From positions 186,001 through 250,000 of the forward strand of contig NC_009135.1 in NCBI RefSeq assembly GCF_000016125.1: 64,000 bases of DNA, in the 5' to 3' direction. The translations under genes were made by a program, and so were the position numbers. Of this stretch, positions 53,248 to 63,411 are shown one piece after another. This DNA is from Methanococcus maripaludis C5. Its GTDB lineage: Archaea > AGJL01 > Methanococci > Methanococcales > Methanococcaceae. Within the stretch, counting starts at the first letter, position 1, and the number at the start of each line of letters is the position of its first letter. The notes under the pieces are model-generated. The model did no database searches, was not told the DNA's origin, and saw only the letters and a list, made by a program, of their open reading frames with translations.

Positions 53248-55533
53248 ATGATAGAAAACTGCAAAATATGTGGCGGAACCGGAAAAAAAGTGGTAAAATA
53301 CTCTGAATGTCCGGAATGCGAAGGAAAAGGCTATTTAGAAGAATTTGAAACAAAAAGTCATTTTAAAAATGCTTCCAAAAATTCAAAGTATGATTTTGAT
53401 GACGAAGAAATTCCATGCCCAACATGCAACGGAACTGGAAAGATTCCCGAATATGAAGATTGCGAGTACTGCAATGGAACCGGAAAAGTTGTAAAATGCG
53501 ATTCATGCGGTCGTGAAATTGGAAAATATCCTGAAGATAAAGATTTAAACACCTGTGAGAACTGTAGTGGTAAGGAAGAAGCGCAAAAAGAGAACAAAAA
53601 GGTTGTTTATGTTTTAGACAACATGTTTACCATGAGCGATCTTGAAGAAGGTAAATTTTACAAGGGAAAAATTAACCGAACCGAAAAATACGGAGTATTC
53701 GTTCAGTTAAATGAAAAAACAAGAGGTCTTTTAAGATTTAGGGAAGTTGTTGGAAAAAGGCCAAGCGATTTTAAAATCGGAGACGAAATTATTGTACAGG
53801 TGTCCGAATTAAAACTCGAAAAAAGAGAACTTGATTTAAGATACGTTCCAATTACCGGATACAAACTCGAAAAACTCGAAAAAGAACACGAATTAATCGA
53901 TATCAAGGAAATATTCGATACCGGATTAATGAATATGAAAGATAAGGTTATTAGAGTTCAAGGAGAAGTTCTTCAGGCAGCTCAAACTCCGGGTCCAACC
54001 GTATTTACAATTACAGATGGTTCAGAAGTTGCATGGGTTGCAGCATTTGAATCTGCAGGAGTTAGGACTCACCCTGACGTAGTAATGGGCTCAATTATTG
54101 ATGTAGTTGGTTCAGTATCTGTAAGGGATGGAAAACTTCAGATCGAAAGAATGAAGCTTGTAAAACTCGAAGGCGAAGCTGAACAAAAAGTAATGGATAA
54201 AATTGACATTGAACTTGATAAAAAAGCAGAACCTGAAAGCGACATTGAATTTTTAGTTGAAAGCGATATCTTGGAAAAATTAAGGCCAAAAATGGCAGAT
54301 GTAGCAAAAAGAATTCGAAGAGCAGTTTTGGATGGAAGACCTGTAATTATCAGGCATCACGCAGACACGGATGGGTACTGTGGTGGGATTGCTCTTGAAA
54401 AAGCAATAATTCCAGTTTTGGAGAAATATTCAATGGATTCTGGTGCACAATGGCACTACTTTAGAAGAAGTCCTTCAAAAGCTCCATTTTATGAGTTAGA
54501 AGACGTAACAAAAGATCTGTTGTTTTCAATTGAAGATTTTTTAAGATTTGGACAGAAAATGCCATTAATTGTTCTTGTGGATAACGGAAGTACTAATGAA
54601 GATATTCCTGCAGTGTCACAAGTTAAAGCATACGACATTGAAGTTGTAGTTGTTGACCACCACTTCCCCGGTGAAGTAATCGATGGAAAAGTAGAAATTG
54701 ATGAATTCGTCGAAGCACACGTAAACCCATACCTTGTTGGGGGAGACAGCAACCTTACAGCAGGTGCTTTAGCAACAGAAGTTGCAAGAATGATAAATTC
54801 AGAAGTTACCGAACTCGTTGAACATTTACCTGGTATTGCAGTTGTTGGGGACCACGCAAAAGGTGAAGCTGTAGAAGCTTACATAAAAATAGCACTCGAA
54901 AGACTTACAAAATGCAGTTCAGAGTTTGGAACTGGAAAAATATATTCAAGAGCAGACGTTGAAAAAATTGGTCAATGCATGGATTTTGAAGCATTTTACT
55001 TAAAATTCATGAATGGAATGGGTATCGTAGAAGATATCTATGGTATGAACAAAAAAGACTTTGCAAGACATGAAAAACTTATAAACATACTCTACGAAAG
55101 AGCAATGGCAATGGTTGACAGGCAGATGAAAGCAGTACGCCCTGCAATAAAAACACAGATCTTGCCAAATGGAATTGTTTTCAACACTTTGGATGTTGAA
55201 AAATATGCACACAAGTTTACATTCCCAGCTCCGGGAAAAACCTGTGGATTTGCACATGATTCAATAGTTGAACAGTATGAAGCAGGTACTCCGGTAATCA
55301 CTCTGTCTTATGGTCCTGATTTTGCAGTAGTCCGTGCAACCGATGCAGTAAGCGAAAAATTCAACTTCAACTTAAACCACATTGTAACCCGATTTATCGA
55401 AGAAATTCCTGAAGCATCCCTTGATGGTGGTGGACACGAATGTGCAGGAAGTTTGAAATTTGTTGAAGGTTTGAGAGAAAAAGTAATAAATAGATTTGCA
55501 GAAGTAGTTTTAGAAATGAAAGAAAAAGATTAA
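53248..55533 (+). CDS. DHH-family RecJ-like protein with zinc-finger, S1 and OB domains
   Basis: A 761-residue protein in four parts. Residues 1-105 hold DnaJ-type zinc repeats (CxxCxGxG: CKICGGTG, CPECEGKG, CPTCNGTG, CEYCNGTG) and a further CDSCG ribbon. Residues 127-200 are an S1-like RNA-binding domain. An OB-fold follows (about 225-315, VIRVQGEVLQAAQ). The DHH domain carries HHADTDGYCGG near 372, VDNGS near 450, VVDHHFPGE near 474 and a DHHA1 end with DGGGHECAGS. It is like archaeal RecJ homologues that act in replication or RNA turnover. Confidence 0.85.
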   Translation: MIENCKICGGTGKKVVKYSECPECEGKGYLEEFETKSHFKNASKNSKYDFDDEEIPCPTCNGTGKIPEYEDCEYCNGTGKVVKCDSCGREIGKYPEDKDLNTCENCSGKEEAQKENKKVVYVLDNMFTMSDLEEGKFYKGKINRTEKYGVFVQLNEKTRGLLRFREVVGKRPSDFKIGDEIIVQVSELKLEKRELDLRYVPITGYKLEKLEKEHELIDIKEIFDTGLMNMKDKVIRVQGEVLQAAQTPGPTVFTITDGSEVAWVAAFESAGVRTHPDVVMGSIIDVVGSVSVRDGKLQIERMKLVKLEGEAEQKVMDKIDIELDKKAEPESDIEFLVESDILEKLRPKMADVAKRIRRAVLDGRPVIIRHHADTDGYCGGIALEKAIIPVLEKYSMDSGAQWHYFRRSPSKAPFYELEDVTKDLLFSIEDFLRFGQKMPLIVLVDNGSTNEDIPAVSQVKAYDIEVVVVDHHFPGEVIDGKVEIDEFVEAHVNPYLVGGDSNLTAGALATEVARMINSEVTELVEHLPGIAVVGDHAKGEAVEAYIKIALERLTKCSSEFGTGKIYSRADVEKIGQCMDFEAFYLKFMNGMGIVEDIYGMNKKDFARHEKLINILYERAMAMVDRQMKAVRPAIKTQILPNGIVFNTLDVEKYAHKFTFPAPGKTCGFAHDSIVEQYEAGTPVITLSYGPDFAVVRATDAVSEKFNFNLNHIVTRFIEEIPEASLDGGGHECAGSLKFVEGLREKVINRFAEVVLEMKEKD

Positions 55534-55571
55534 TTAAAATTAACTTTTTTTAATTACAATTCGGTGTTAAC

Positions 55572-56546
55572 ATGGGAGTTCAATTTGGAGATTTGATACC
55601 CAAAACGGAAATCTCTTTAAAATTTTTAAAGAATAAAACTGTTGCAATAGATGCGATGAACGTAATTTACCAGTTTTTATCAAGCATTCGTTTAAGGGAT
55701 GGAAGTCCTTTAAAAAATAAGAATGGAGAAATTACTTCAACTTACAACGGTATTTTTTATAAGACAATTTACATGCTAGAAAATGAAATGACCCCAATAT
55801 GGGTTTTTGATGGTAAATCTCACGATTTAAAAGAAAAAACAAAAGAAGAAAGAAGGAAATCCCGAAATGGTGCACTCGATAGTTATTTGGAAGCAAAAGA
55901 GCAGAATAACTTGGAAGAAATGCAAAAATATGCTAAAAGAGCAAATTTTTTGGATAAAAAAACAATAGATAATTCCAAAAAACTCCTTGAGTTGATGGGA
56001 ATTCCATACATCAATGCTCCATCAGAAGGAGAAGCACAGTGTGCAGAACTTGTAAAATCAAACGATGCATTTTGTGTGATAAGTCAGGATTACGATTCAA
56101 TCCTTTATGGTGCAGAAAATGTTGTAAAAAACATAACTTCATCAAATAAAGACATTGAATTGATAGAACTGGAAAAAACTTTATCTGAACTGAACGTTTC
56201 TCTTGATCAGCTTATTGATGTTGCAATATTGATTGGAACTGATTACAATCCTGGTGGGTTGAAAGGATTCGGTCCAAAAAAAGCAATTGATACCGTTAAG
56301 AAAGGTAAAATGGAAAATTATATATCCGAAATTGAAAATTATTCTGAAATTAGAAAAATATTTGATGAACCTAATGTAACATCAGAATACGATACAAAAT
56401 TGAAAACCCCTAAAAAAGAGGAGCTGGCAGAATTTTTGATCGAAGAAAATGATTTTTCAAAAGATCGAATTTTACCAAACATTGAAAAAATTAGCAATCT
56501 TTTGGGCAATAAAAAATCCCAGAAAAGTCTTGAAGCCTGGTTTTAG
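55572..56546 (+). CDS. fen: Flap endonuclease 1
   Basis: A 324-residue FEN1 that cuts 5' flaps at replication and repair forks. Metal-site acidics lie in AIDAMNVIYQ (about 30), WVFDGKSHDLK, APSEGEAQCAEL (about 150), SQDYDSILYG and IGTDYNPGG. The C-terminal QKSLEAWF is a PCNA-binding PIP box. CGGTGTTAAC precedes the ATG. It follows the RecJ-like gene, a possible functional pairing. Confidence 0.95.
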   Translation: MGVQFGDLIPKTEISLKFLKNKTVAIDAMNVIYQFLSSIRLRDGSPLKNKNGEITSTYNGIFYKTIYMLENEMTPIWVFDGKSHDLKEKTKEERRKSRNGALDSYLEAKEQNNLEEMQKYAKRANFLDKKTIDNSKKLLELMGIPYINAPSEGEAQCAELVKSNDAFCVISQDYDSILYGAENVVKNITSSNKDIELIELEKTLSELNVSLDQLIDVAILIGTDYNPGGLKGFGPKKAIDTVKKGKMENYISEIENYSEIRKIFDEPNVTSEYDTKLKTPKKEELAEFLIEENDFSKDRILPNIEKISNLLGNKKSQKSLEAWF

Positions 56547-56554
56547 GTGTAAAT

Positions 56555-57181
56555 ATGATGAAAATATACAGTTTAAATAAAATCTCCCCGATATTTTGGA
56601 TATTTTTAATTCCATTAATAATAATTGGTTTAATTTTAATTATCCCAATAATATTCTTAGCAATAGTTTTGGGAGCAATTTATTTATGTTATAAAAAACT
56701 TAAATCTGGAATAAATGGAATTATTAGAAAATTAAAGACTAAAAAGATCAAAGTTACAGGCAGTTCTGATAACGGCGAAGTTCAAATAAACTTTTCAAAA
56801 AAAGTGGAAATTGAAGAAGAAACTATCGAAGAAAATATTCCTGTAATTTCTGAAGATACTGGCGAAAAATGGGAACATAAGCAGTTTATTAATTATTTAA
56901 TGAATAACGGATTATCTGAAAACGATGGAAAACTCTATTATTTTGATAAATCAGTTTATCCAATTTATAAAAAGACATACCCTGTAAATGAAGTTGTAAA
57001 ACTTTACGATGAAATTCCAGAAGAAGATATGATTGTTTTAGGTTTGAAAGGCGACTACGACGACCCTAAATTATTATATTTAATTCCAAAAGAGAAATGT
57101 AAAAGCAGAATGGGTATTTCAGAGCTTAAAGAATACGAAATAAATTTAAAAAACCAAGAAATAAATAACCTTAGTTTATAA
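56555..57181 (+). CDS. Unknown membrane protein, 208 residues
   Basis: The protein has two membrane helices near residues 14-48 (IFLIPLIIIGLILIIPIIF onward) and then a soluble part of about 150 residues not matching a family I know. The end (YDDPKLLYLIPKEKCKSRM) is mixed alpha/beta. GGTGTAAAT precedes the ATG, 8 bases after fen. Confidence 0.55.
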   Translation: MMKIYSLNKISPIFWIFLIPLIIIGLILIIPIIFLAIVLGAIYLCYKKLKSGINGIIRKLKTKKIKVTGSSDNGEVQINFSKKVEIEEETIEENIPVISEDTGEKWEHKQFINYLMNNGLSENDGKLYYFDKSVYPIYKKTYPVNEVVKLYDEIPEEDMIVLGLKGDYDDPKLLYLIPKEKCKSRMGISELKEYEINLKNQEINNLSL

Positions 57182-57199
57182 TGTAGTTAATGTGAAAAC

Positions 57200-57358
57200 A
57201 TGGAAATATTGGACAAATGTGTAGGATGTGCAGGATGTGTTCCATTCTGTCCGGTCGGAGCCATTTCTGCGTTTGGTAAGGCAGAAATTGATAATGAAAT
57301 ATGTACAAATTGTGCAGTATGTAAGGATTATTGCCCATTAGATGCGATATCTGAATAA
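57200..57358 (+). CDS. Small 2x[4Fe-4S] ferredoxin
   Basis: ATG at 57200 after GTGAAAAC encodes 52 residues with CVGCAGCVPFCP and CTNCAVCKDYCP, two full [4Fe-4S] motifs. It is shorter than 60 codons yet clearly a ferredoxin. It lies between the membrane protein and purO. The partner enzyme is unknown. Confidence 0.88.
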   Translation: MEILDKCVGCAGCVPFCPVGAISAFGKAEIDNEICTNCAVCKDYCPLDAISE

Positions 57359-57383
57359 TTAGACTTTAAAATCAGGTGGTTTA

Positions 57384-57989
57384 ATGTATATTGGTAGATT
57401 TTTAGTTTTTGGAAAAACGGAAGAGGGATATCCTTTTGTAACGTACAGAGTTTCAAGCAGGAGCTTTCCAAACAGGCTTGCAAAAGTAATGGATGACGAT
57501 ACTGTTTCAATTTTACCAAAAGAATTGGAAGAAATGTTTAAAAACCCATATATTACATACAACTGTGTAAAACTTGTAGGCGATGTTGCAGTAGCTACAA
57601 ACGGCTCACACACGGATATAATTGCAGACAAAATTAAACTTGGACTTCCAATAAGAGATGCGTTATCATATTCATTATTAACAATGGATTATGAAAAAGA
57701 CGACTACAACACTCCAAGAATTGCAGTAGTTATAACAAAAGATGAAGCTTACATGGGATATGTAACTGACAGCGATGTTAGAATCAAAAAAGTTGAACTT
57801 GAAGCTGGAAAAGCATACTACTTGGGCGTCTACGATGCATGTAAAATTACGGAACATCAGGTAATTTCAGTTACTGGAAAAACGGCAGAAGATTTAACTA
57901 AATTTGTAATGGACTACGAAGAATTTGAAAAACCAGTAACTGCAGCAACAGTTTTAGTAAAAGATGGATTTAAGCTTGCAACACTTTAA
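57384..57989 (+). CDS. purO: Archaeal IMP cyclohydrolase
   Basis: A 201-residue PurO, the archaeal enzyme for the last step of IMP synthesis, unrelated in sequence to bacterial PurH. It starts [20 protein letters not shown] and has [11 protein letters not shown] and [12 protein letters not shown], which are family signatures. AGGTGGTTTA precedes the ATG. Confidence 0.95.
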   Translation: MYIGRFLVFGKTEEGYPFVTYRVSSRSFPNRLAKVMDDDTVSILPKELEEMFKNPYITYNCVKLVGDVAVATNGSHTDIIADKIKLGLPIRDALSYSLLTMDYEKDDYNTPRIAVVITKDEAYMGYVTDSDVRIKKVELEAGKAYYLGVYDACKITEHQVISVTGKTAEDLTKFVMDYEEFEKPVTAATVLVKDGFKLATL

Positions 57990-58022
57990 TTTTTCTATTT
58001 TTTTAACTTTTTTGGTGAAATT

Positions 58023-58634
58023 TTGAAAATTTACAATAATTTTGAAAATAAATGTCCAAAAAAGCTCTTTTTAGCAGGAATTCACGGGAACGAATCAAAA
58101 TATACATCACAGATTTTAGAAAATTTACAAAAAAATATTTCAAAATTAAAAGTTTCTGGAAACATAATAATTATTCCCGAACTTGTAAACGATTCAAAGT
58201 ACTATTCAACCCTAACTCCAAAATACTACGAAACAGAAGAAGGAATATCTCTTTTAAAATTAATTGAAGAATATACTCCTGAATTTTATTTTGAAATCCA
58301 TTCGTATTCCGAAAAATCTTATTCCAATTTAACCGAATTAAAAAGAGTCGATTTAAAAGGAATTCCTCCATTTGTTGATTTAGATAATGGTGTTTTGATG
58401 GCATCGATTTCTCCAATATTGCGAGAAAAATTTAAAGAAACTAACTTTTGTATGGCCCTCGAAGTTCCAAACGGGAAGGTTTTGGAAGTTGAAAAAATTG
58501 TACTTGAAATTTTGGAATTTGGAATAACTTCAAAAGATAGAAATGAACTGATTGAAAAAATTTTTAATAAATATCCTAAATCCGCAAAAACTGCAAAATG
58601 GCTCGCTGAAGAATTTAATCTAACCTTTTTATAA
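58023..58634 (+). CDS. DUF2119 putative zinc carboxypeptidase-like protein
   Basis: A 203-residue member of DUF2119. The pattern AGIHGNESK near residue 18 gives the HxxE zinc ligands and FEIHSYS near 92 a third His; ALEVPNG near 143 may hold the catalytic Glu. This layout resembles M14/aspartoacylase-type hydrolases. The start is TTG at 58023 after GGTGAAATT. The substrate is unknown. Confidence 0.65.
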   Translation: MKIYNNFENKCPKKLFLAGIHGNESKYTSQILENLQKNISKLKVSGNIIIIPELVNDSKYYSTLTPKYYETEEGISLLKLIEEYTPEFYFEIHSYSEKSYSNLTELKRVDLKGIPPFVDLDNGVLMASISPILREKFKETNFCMALEVPNGKVLEVEKIVLEILEFGITSKDRNELIEKIFNKYPKSAKTAKWLAEEFNLTFL

Positions 58635-58708
58635 AATTTTCAAGCTACATTACTTATAAATATCTTTATTTATAACTCTAATAAAAGCGAAACACAAATG
58701 GTGAAAGG

Positions 58709-59356
58709 ATGAAGTTTTTTTTAGACACTGCAAATGTTGAAAAAATTAAAGAATTTAACGCACTTGGTTTAGTTGACGGAGTTACAACAAACCCAAGTTT
58801 AATTAAAAAAGAAGGAAGAGACTTTTATGAGGTAATCAAAGAAATCTGCTCAATCGTTGATGGGCCAGTAAGTGCTGAAGTTATCGCACTTGATGCGGAA
58901 GGAATGGTTAAAGAAGCAAGAGAACTCGTAAAAATTGCAGAAAACGTCGTAGTTAAAATTCCAATGACAAAAGAAGGAATGAAAGCAGTAAACACACTTT
59001 CAAATGAAGGAATAAAAACAAACGTTACATTAATCTTTTCAGCAAACCAGGCATTACTCGCAGCAAAAGCTGGAGCTTCATACGTTTCCCCATTCGTTGG
59101 AAGACTCGACGATGTTGGGCAGGATGGAATGTTTTTAATTTCAGAAGTTATGCAAGTATTTGGCGCATACGGAATCGAAACAGAAGTTATCGTAGCTTCA
59201 GTAAGACACCCAATCCACGTTTTAGAATCAGCAAAAATGGGAGCAGACATTGCAACAATTCCATTTGATGTACTCGATAAATTATTCAACCACCCGTTAA
59301 CAGACAACGGAATTGCAAAATTCCTCGCTGACTGGGAAGCACACACGAACAGATAA
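58709..59356 (+). CDS. tal: Transaldolase (TalC/Fsa-like)
   Basis: A 215-residue short transaldolase. [20 protein letters not shown] at the start, GVTTNPSLI near 25, and [10 protein letters not shown] near 82 with the Schiff-base lysine are family signatures. Such enzymes serve ribose synthesis in methanococci. GGTGAAAGG precedes the ATG. Confidence 0.95.
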   Translation: MKFFLDTANVEKIKEFNALGLVDGVTTNPSLIKKEGRDFYEVIKEICSIVDGPVSAEVIALDAEGMVKEARELVKIAENVVVKIPMTKEGMKAVNTLSNEGIKTNVTLIFSANQALLAAKAGASYVSPFVGRLDDVGQDGMFLISEVMQVFGAYGIETEVIVASVRHPIHVLESAKMGADIATIPFDVLDKLFNHPLTDNGIAKFLADWEAHTNR

Positions 59357-59407
59357 TTTCTTTTAATTTATTTTATTTCGATTTTTTTTATAAATCCGGT
59401 GGTTTTT

Positions 59408-60550
59408 ATGTCATTTCAAATTGATAAACGGGCTTATCAGTCTTTAAAAAATTTTTCAAACATAATTTACAAAAACGCCATAGTTAACAAAGACGATTTT
59501 TCTAAAACGGAAGAAATTGTTGACATAACTTATAATGGAAATTTCGTTGCAAAAGCGTTATACGATCCAAAATTTCCATTAATTAAAATTTTAACAAGGG
59601 AAAACGAAGAAATCGATAAAGATTTCTTTTTTAAACGGATAAATAATGCGAATAGATACAGAACCGATATATTGAATTATAAAGATACTTACAGGATGAT
59701 TTATGCCGAAGCAGATTATTTACCGTCAATTATACTCGACAAATATAATAAAATTGCTTCAATTCAGATTTCGTCAAATATTATGGATAATTATTCAGAT
59801 TTAATTTTTGAGTGCATTTCTGAAATTACCGACGTTGAAACGATGTATGTTCAAAGCGGTAAAAAGGGAAGTGACGTAAAAACAAAGATTTTTGGCGATA
59901 AATCACAAATTGAAACTGTAATTTCTGAAGGAAACGCTAAATTTAACGTAAACATGAACGGCCACAAAACCGGATTTTTCCTAGATCAAAGGGACAACAG
60001 AATTGATCTTGAAAATTATGTGAAACCTGGCGATAAAGTACTCGATATCTGCAGTTACACCGGAGGATTTGCAGTTCACGCAGGAATTAAAGGTGGGGAA
60101 GTTACAGCAGTTGATTTATCCGACAAAGCACTTGCTGTTGCAGAAGAAAACATGGAATTAAACGGAGTTAAAAATTATAACTGTATAGTTTCAAATGCGT
60201 TTGATGCAATGAAAGAAATGATTAAAAATAACGAGAAATTCGATGTAGTAGTGCTTGATCCTCCAGCATTTACAGATTCTTCAAAAGATATCAAAAATGC
60301 GTTAAATGCTTACAATTCAATGAATTACCTTGGATTGAAACTGGCAAAAAGAATACTCGTAACGTGTTCTTGTTCGCACCATATCGATAGGGAAAGTTTT
60401 AAACATACAATTGTTTCTTCATCATTGAGGGCTAAAAAAGAAATAAGACAAATCGGGTCATACCGAACACAGGCGCCTGACCACATAATAACGATGGCAA
60501 ATAAAGACCTTGAATATTTGAAGTGTTTGTTCTTCAATGTAGTAAACTAA
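59408..60550 (+). CDS. RlmI-like rRNA cytosine methyltransferase
   Basis: About 380 residues. An N-terminal PUA-like segment is followed by DQRDNR (about 196), motif I VLDICSYTGGFAVHAG (about 211) and motif IV VVLDPPAF (about 283). CSCSHH near 323 gives the catalytic cysteine region. This is the RlmI family, which makes m5C in 23S rRNA, although the target may differ in archaea. GGTGGTTTTT precedes ATG at 59408. Confidence 0.85.
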   Translation: MSFQIDKRAYQSLKNFSNIIYKNAIVNKDDFSKTEEIVDITYNGNFVAKALYDPKFPLIKILTRENEEIDKDFFFKRINNANRYRTDILNYKDTYRMIYAEADYLPSIILDKYNKIASIQISSNIMDNYSDLIFECISEITDVETMYVQSGKKGSDVKTKIFGDKSQIETVISEGNAKFNVNMNGHKTGFFLDQRDNRIDLENYVKPGDKVLDICSYTGGFAVHAGIKGGEVTAVDLSDKALAVAEENMELNGVKNYNCIVSNAFDAMKEMIKNNEKFDVVVLDPPAFTDSSKDIKNALNAYNSMNYLGLKLAKRILVTCSCSHHIDRESFKHTIVSSSLRAKKEIRQIGSYRTQAPDHIITMANKDLEYLKCLFFNVVN

Positions 60551-60613
60551 TAAAAATGATCAATGCATATCTTTGAAAAATAAACATTGTGAGAATAAAA
60601 AAACGGTGAGAAC

Positions 60614-61375
60614 ATGATGGTTCCAGAATCCCATCCAAGGTACAAATCATTATTGAATCGAGACAGAATTGTAGAAGCATTTGAATCAGGAGTCCTGGCA
60701 AAAGGCGGAATGATTGCTCATGGAAGGGGCGAAACTTTCGATTATTTGATCGGAGAAAACACGACCGATGTTGCACTAAATTCCATAAAAGTTTCAGCAG
60801 CTCTTTTAGTTTTAGCAGAAAATCCTGTAATTTCAGTAAATGGAAACAGTGTAGCTTTGGCAAAAGACGAGTTTGTTGAGCTAGCAAAAGAGTTAAACGG
60901 CAAAATCGAAGTTAATTTGTTTTACAGGACAACTGAGCGGGAAGAAAAAATAAAGGACGTATTTGAAAATGATATTAAAAATGGAATCGTTCTTTTAGGC
61001 ATAGATAATGCAGATAAACAAATTCCAGGTGTTGATCATTTGAGGGGAAAAGTTTCAGAATCTGGAATCTACACTTCAGATGTGATTTTAGTTCCTCTCG
61101 AAGATGGTGACCGGGCTGAAGCACTAGTTAAAATGGGAAAAACAGTAATTGCAATTGATTTAAATCCCCTTTCAAGAACTGCAAGAAAATCAACAATTTC
61201 AATAATTGATGAACTTACAAGATGTATTCCATTAATCACAGAATATGTAACAGAATACAAAAAAATGGATAGAAATGAACTCTTAAAAATTGTTGAAAGC
61301 TACAATAACGAAGAGAATTTGCGAAATATATTAAATTTGATTTCAAAAAGGTTAACTTCAGTAGATTTAATTTAA
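60614..61375 (+). CDS. 4-Phosphopantoate--beta-alanine ligase
   Basis: A 253-residue archaeal phosphopantothenate synthetase (formerly DUF137). [18 protein letters not shown] at the start, [17 protein letters not shown] near 35 and [19 protein letters not shown] near 190 are its signatures. With pantoate kinase it replaces the bacterial PanC/PanK route to CoA. GGTGAGAAC precedes the ATG. Confidence 0.92.
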   Translation: MMVPESHPRYKSLLNRDRIVEAFESGVLAKGGMIAHGRGETFDYLIGENTTDVALNSIKVSAALLVLAENPVISVNGNSVALAKDEFVELAKELNGKIEVNLFYRTTEREEKIKDVFENDIKNGIVLLGIDNADKQIPGVDHLRGKVSESGIYTSDVILVPLEDGDRAEALVKMGKTVIAIDLNPLSRTARKSTISIIDELTRCIPLITEYVTEYKKMDRNELLKIVESYNNEENLRNILNLISKRLTSVDLI

Positions 61376-61400
61376 AAATTTTTTTATTTTATTTTTTTAA

Positions 61401-62804
61401 TTAAAATTCGAATTTAAGCAGTAGTTTTCCAAAATCTGTTATAGTAATAACTGCCTGATCTTTTTCGATAAATCCATATTTTAAGAGCGGATCGATCCTA
61501 TCGTATGCGGATCTTCTATGAATTCCAAGCGCTTTTGCAAGTTCTTCAACTTTTACGGAACCTCCAAGCTCATGGATTTTTAAAAGTGTTTCTTTTGTTG
61601 CAGGGTGTTTTGTAAACATGTGAATTCCTTCTTTAGCACTTATTGTAACTAAATCTGGTGCAAAAGAACACATGCTCATTGAATAGTTTCCGTATTTTCT
61701 AAAAGAAATTTCTCCAAACGTTGAACTTCCAAAAAATGGATTTACGTCTGAATTTTCAATTAGTTTTCCAATTTTTTCAGGATCAATCTCTGACAAGAAT
61801 GATGAAATATTGCAAAATGTGAATGCAGGATCGTAATGTGGTTGAGTATTTTTTAAAACATTAGTATTCGTTTCAAATATATGTTTTAACTCGTTTTTAT
61901 CAATATTTTCTATTTTCAATTCATTTGAATTGCTTATATTCGATCCAGTAATTAATTTCTTGTTTTTAATTGCTATCGGACCTTTAAAGTGGATATCTCC
62001 TGCTGTATCTAAAATACCTAATGGATGAGATAAATAAAATTCTGGATCTTTTTCAAGCTCTTTTTCAGAACCTTCGTATCCTGAAATTTCAATATATCTT
62101 TTTACTGCCGAAACCTTGCCTATTTCTTCAATGGAACGTTTTTCTGATTTAGTAATTAAATTTTCTAATTTTCCCTGATTTTCGTTATACTCGTAGTTAT
62201 TATATGAAATTTTGGGCACTATATCTCCGCCAAATGCGACACAAACGATACTGTCTAGATAAACATCGTTTCCATATTGGTATGTATGTTCAAATTCGAA
62301 ATTATCTGAAGAAACTCCTCCAAAAACAGGTATCGTGACACCGAGTTCTTCAACAACTCCTTTTAAAACCTGTTCTTCGCATTTGCAAAAATCCATTATT
62401 ACATAAAGCAGCTTTGGAAGCATTCCGAGGTTTTCAACTGCATCTTTAACTGCTTTTTTTCCAGATTCTTTTGGATTTATCGAAATTCCAAGTCCAACCC
62501 CCATTCCAGTACTGAAGTATTTTGAACCCAAAATTCCAATTGAAACGCCGTTTTCTAAAAATTTATTTCCACAAACTTGAAATTTTGAACTTCCACCAAC
62601 TATCTGGACAGTATTTCCAAGTATTAATTTAACACCATTAAGCACTTCTTCAGGATCGTAATCTGGAGAAGAATACAAAAATACAATATTGGGCTTTTCC
62701 GAATACTTTTTCATCATTTTCAAAGCATCGGATGCAGCATGTGCACCAGCCTTTAAAGAATTTTTATCTGTTGAAGTACCATACCCGAATTCGATAAATT
62801 CCAC
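61401..62804 (-). CDS. FIST sensor protein with C-terminal winged helix
   Basis: A 467-residue protein. The FIST N domain (about 1-210; KPNIVFLYSSPDYD, VQIVGGSSKFQVCG, IPVFGGVSSDNFEF) and the FIST_C domain (about 220-390; PFFGSSTFGEISF) are small-ligand sensors found with signalling proteins. The last 65 residues read HPATKETLLKIHELGGSVKV and HRRSAYDRIDPLLKYG, a winged-helix. This makes it a likely one-component regulator. The start is GTG at 62804 after GGTGTTATT. It is divergent from the receiver gene across 220 bases. Confidence 0.8.
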   Translation of the reverse strand: MEFIEFGYGTSTDKNSLKAGAHAASDALKMMKKYSEKPNIVFLYSSPDYDPEEVLNGVKLILGNTVQIVGGSSKFQVCGNKFLENGVSIGILGSKYFSTGMGVGLGISINPKESGKKAVKDAVENLGMLPKLLYVIMDFCKCEEQVLKGVVEELGVTIPVFGGVSSDNFEFEHTYQYGNDVYLDSIVCVAFGGDIVPKISYNNYEYNENQGKLENLITKSEKRSIEEIGKVSAVKRYIEISGYEGSEKELEKDPEFYLSHPLGILDTAGDIHFKGPIAIKNKKLITGSNISNSNELKIENIDKNELKHIFETNTNVLKNTQPHYDPAFTFCNISSFLSEIDPEKIGKLIENSDVNPFFGSSTFGEISFRKYGNYSMSMCSFAPDLVTISAKEGIHMFTKHPATKETLLKIHELGGSVKVEELAKALGIHRRSAYDRIDPLLKYGFIEKDQAVITITDFGKLLLKFEF

Positions 62805-62884
62805 AATAACACCAGTATTTAGATTAAATAATAATTTTAAAGTACCAGTAATTTAAATAACAATATAAATGTGCTTCGTAATCT

Positions 62885-63000
62885 ATAAATATTATATGGT
62901 CATAGTTTTTTTTTGCTTAGTATATGAGGTCATATTTATATATTTGATGTGTGCTCTGAGTACCACAAACCCATCTTTTTTAAATTAAAGATAATTACAA
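62885..63000 (+). promoter_or_regulatory. AT-rich divergent promoter region
   Basis: TATA-like strings (ATAAATATTATATGG near 62884-62898 and TTTATATATTTG near 62935-62946) lie between the FIST gene and the receiver gene. The second is well placed for the receiver transcript with a leader of about 60 bases. No operator repeat was found. Confidence 0.35.
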
Positions 63001-63027
63001 TGATTTAACCCCAATTAGGTGTGCATA

Positions 63028-63387
63028 ATGAAAAAAATTTTAGTAGTTGAAGACGAAGAAGATATACTAAATTTAGTTAAAATTATTTTAGAAATTAACA
63101 ATTATGATGTTATTGTGGCCCATGATGGATATCAAGGTCTCGAACAGATTAAAGAAAATCCTGATCTGATAATACTTGATATTATGATGCCAGGAATGAC
63201 GGGTTGGGAGTTTTTAGATAAAATTAGACAAGATGGTTTTGATATTCCGGTAATTGTGTTGACTGCAAATGCTCAAATGAGTACTCTTGAAACTGCAATT
63301 GATAAAAAAGTTGATGATTGCATTGTTAAACCTTTTGATAGGGAAGATTTGATGGAAAAAGTTAGCACCATACTTAATAAAAATTAA
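63028..63387 (+). CDS. Single-domain response regulator (CheY-like receiver)
   Basis: A 119-residue receiver. The acidic pocket is VVEDEED, the phospho-Asp is in DLIILDIMMPGMTGW, and VLTANA and CIVKPFDRE carry the conserved Thr and Lys. It has no output domain. AGGTGTGCATA precedes ATG at 63028. It is followed within 24 bases by the sensor, its likely partner. Confidence 0.93.
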   Translation: MKKILVVEDEEDILNLVKIILEINNYDVIVAHDGYQGLEQIKENPDLIILDIMMPGMTGWEFLDKIRQDGFDIPVIVLTANAQMSTLETAIDKKVDDCIVKPFDREDLMEKVSTILNKN

Positions 63388-63411
63388 TTTACATAGGGCT
63401 AGGGGATTAAA

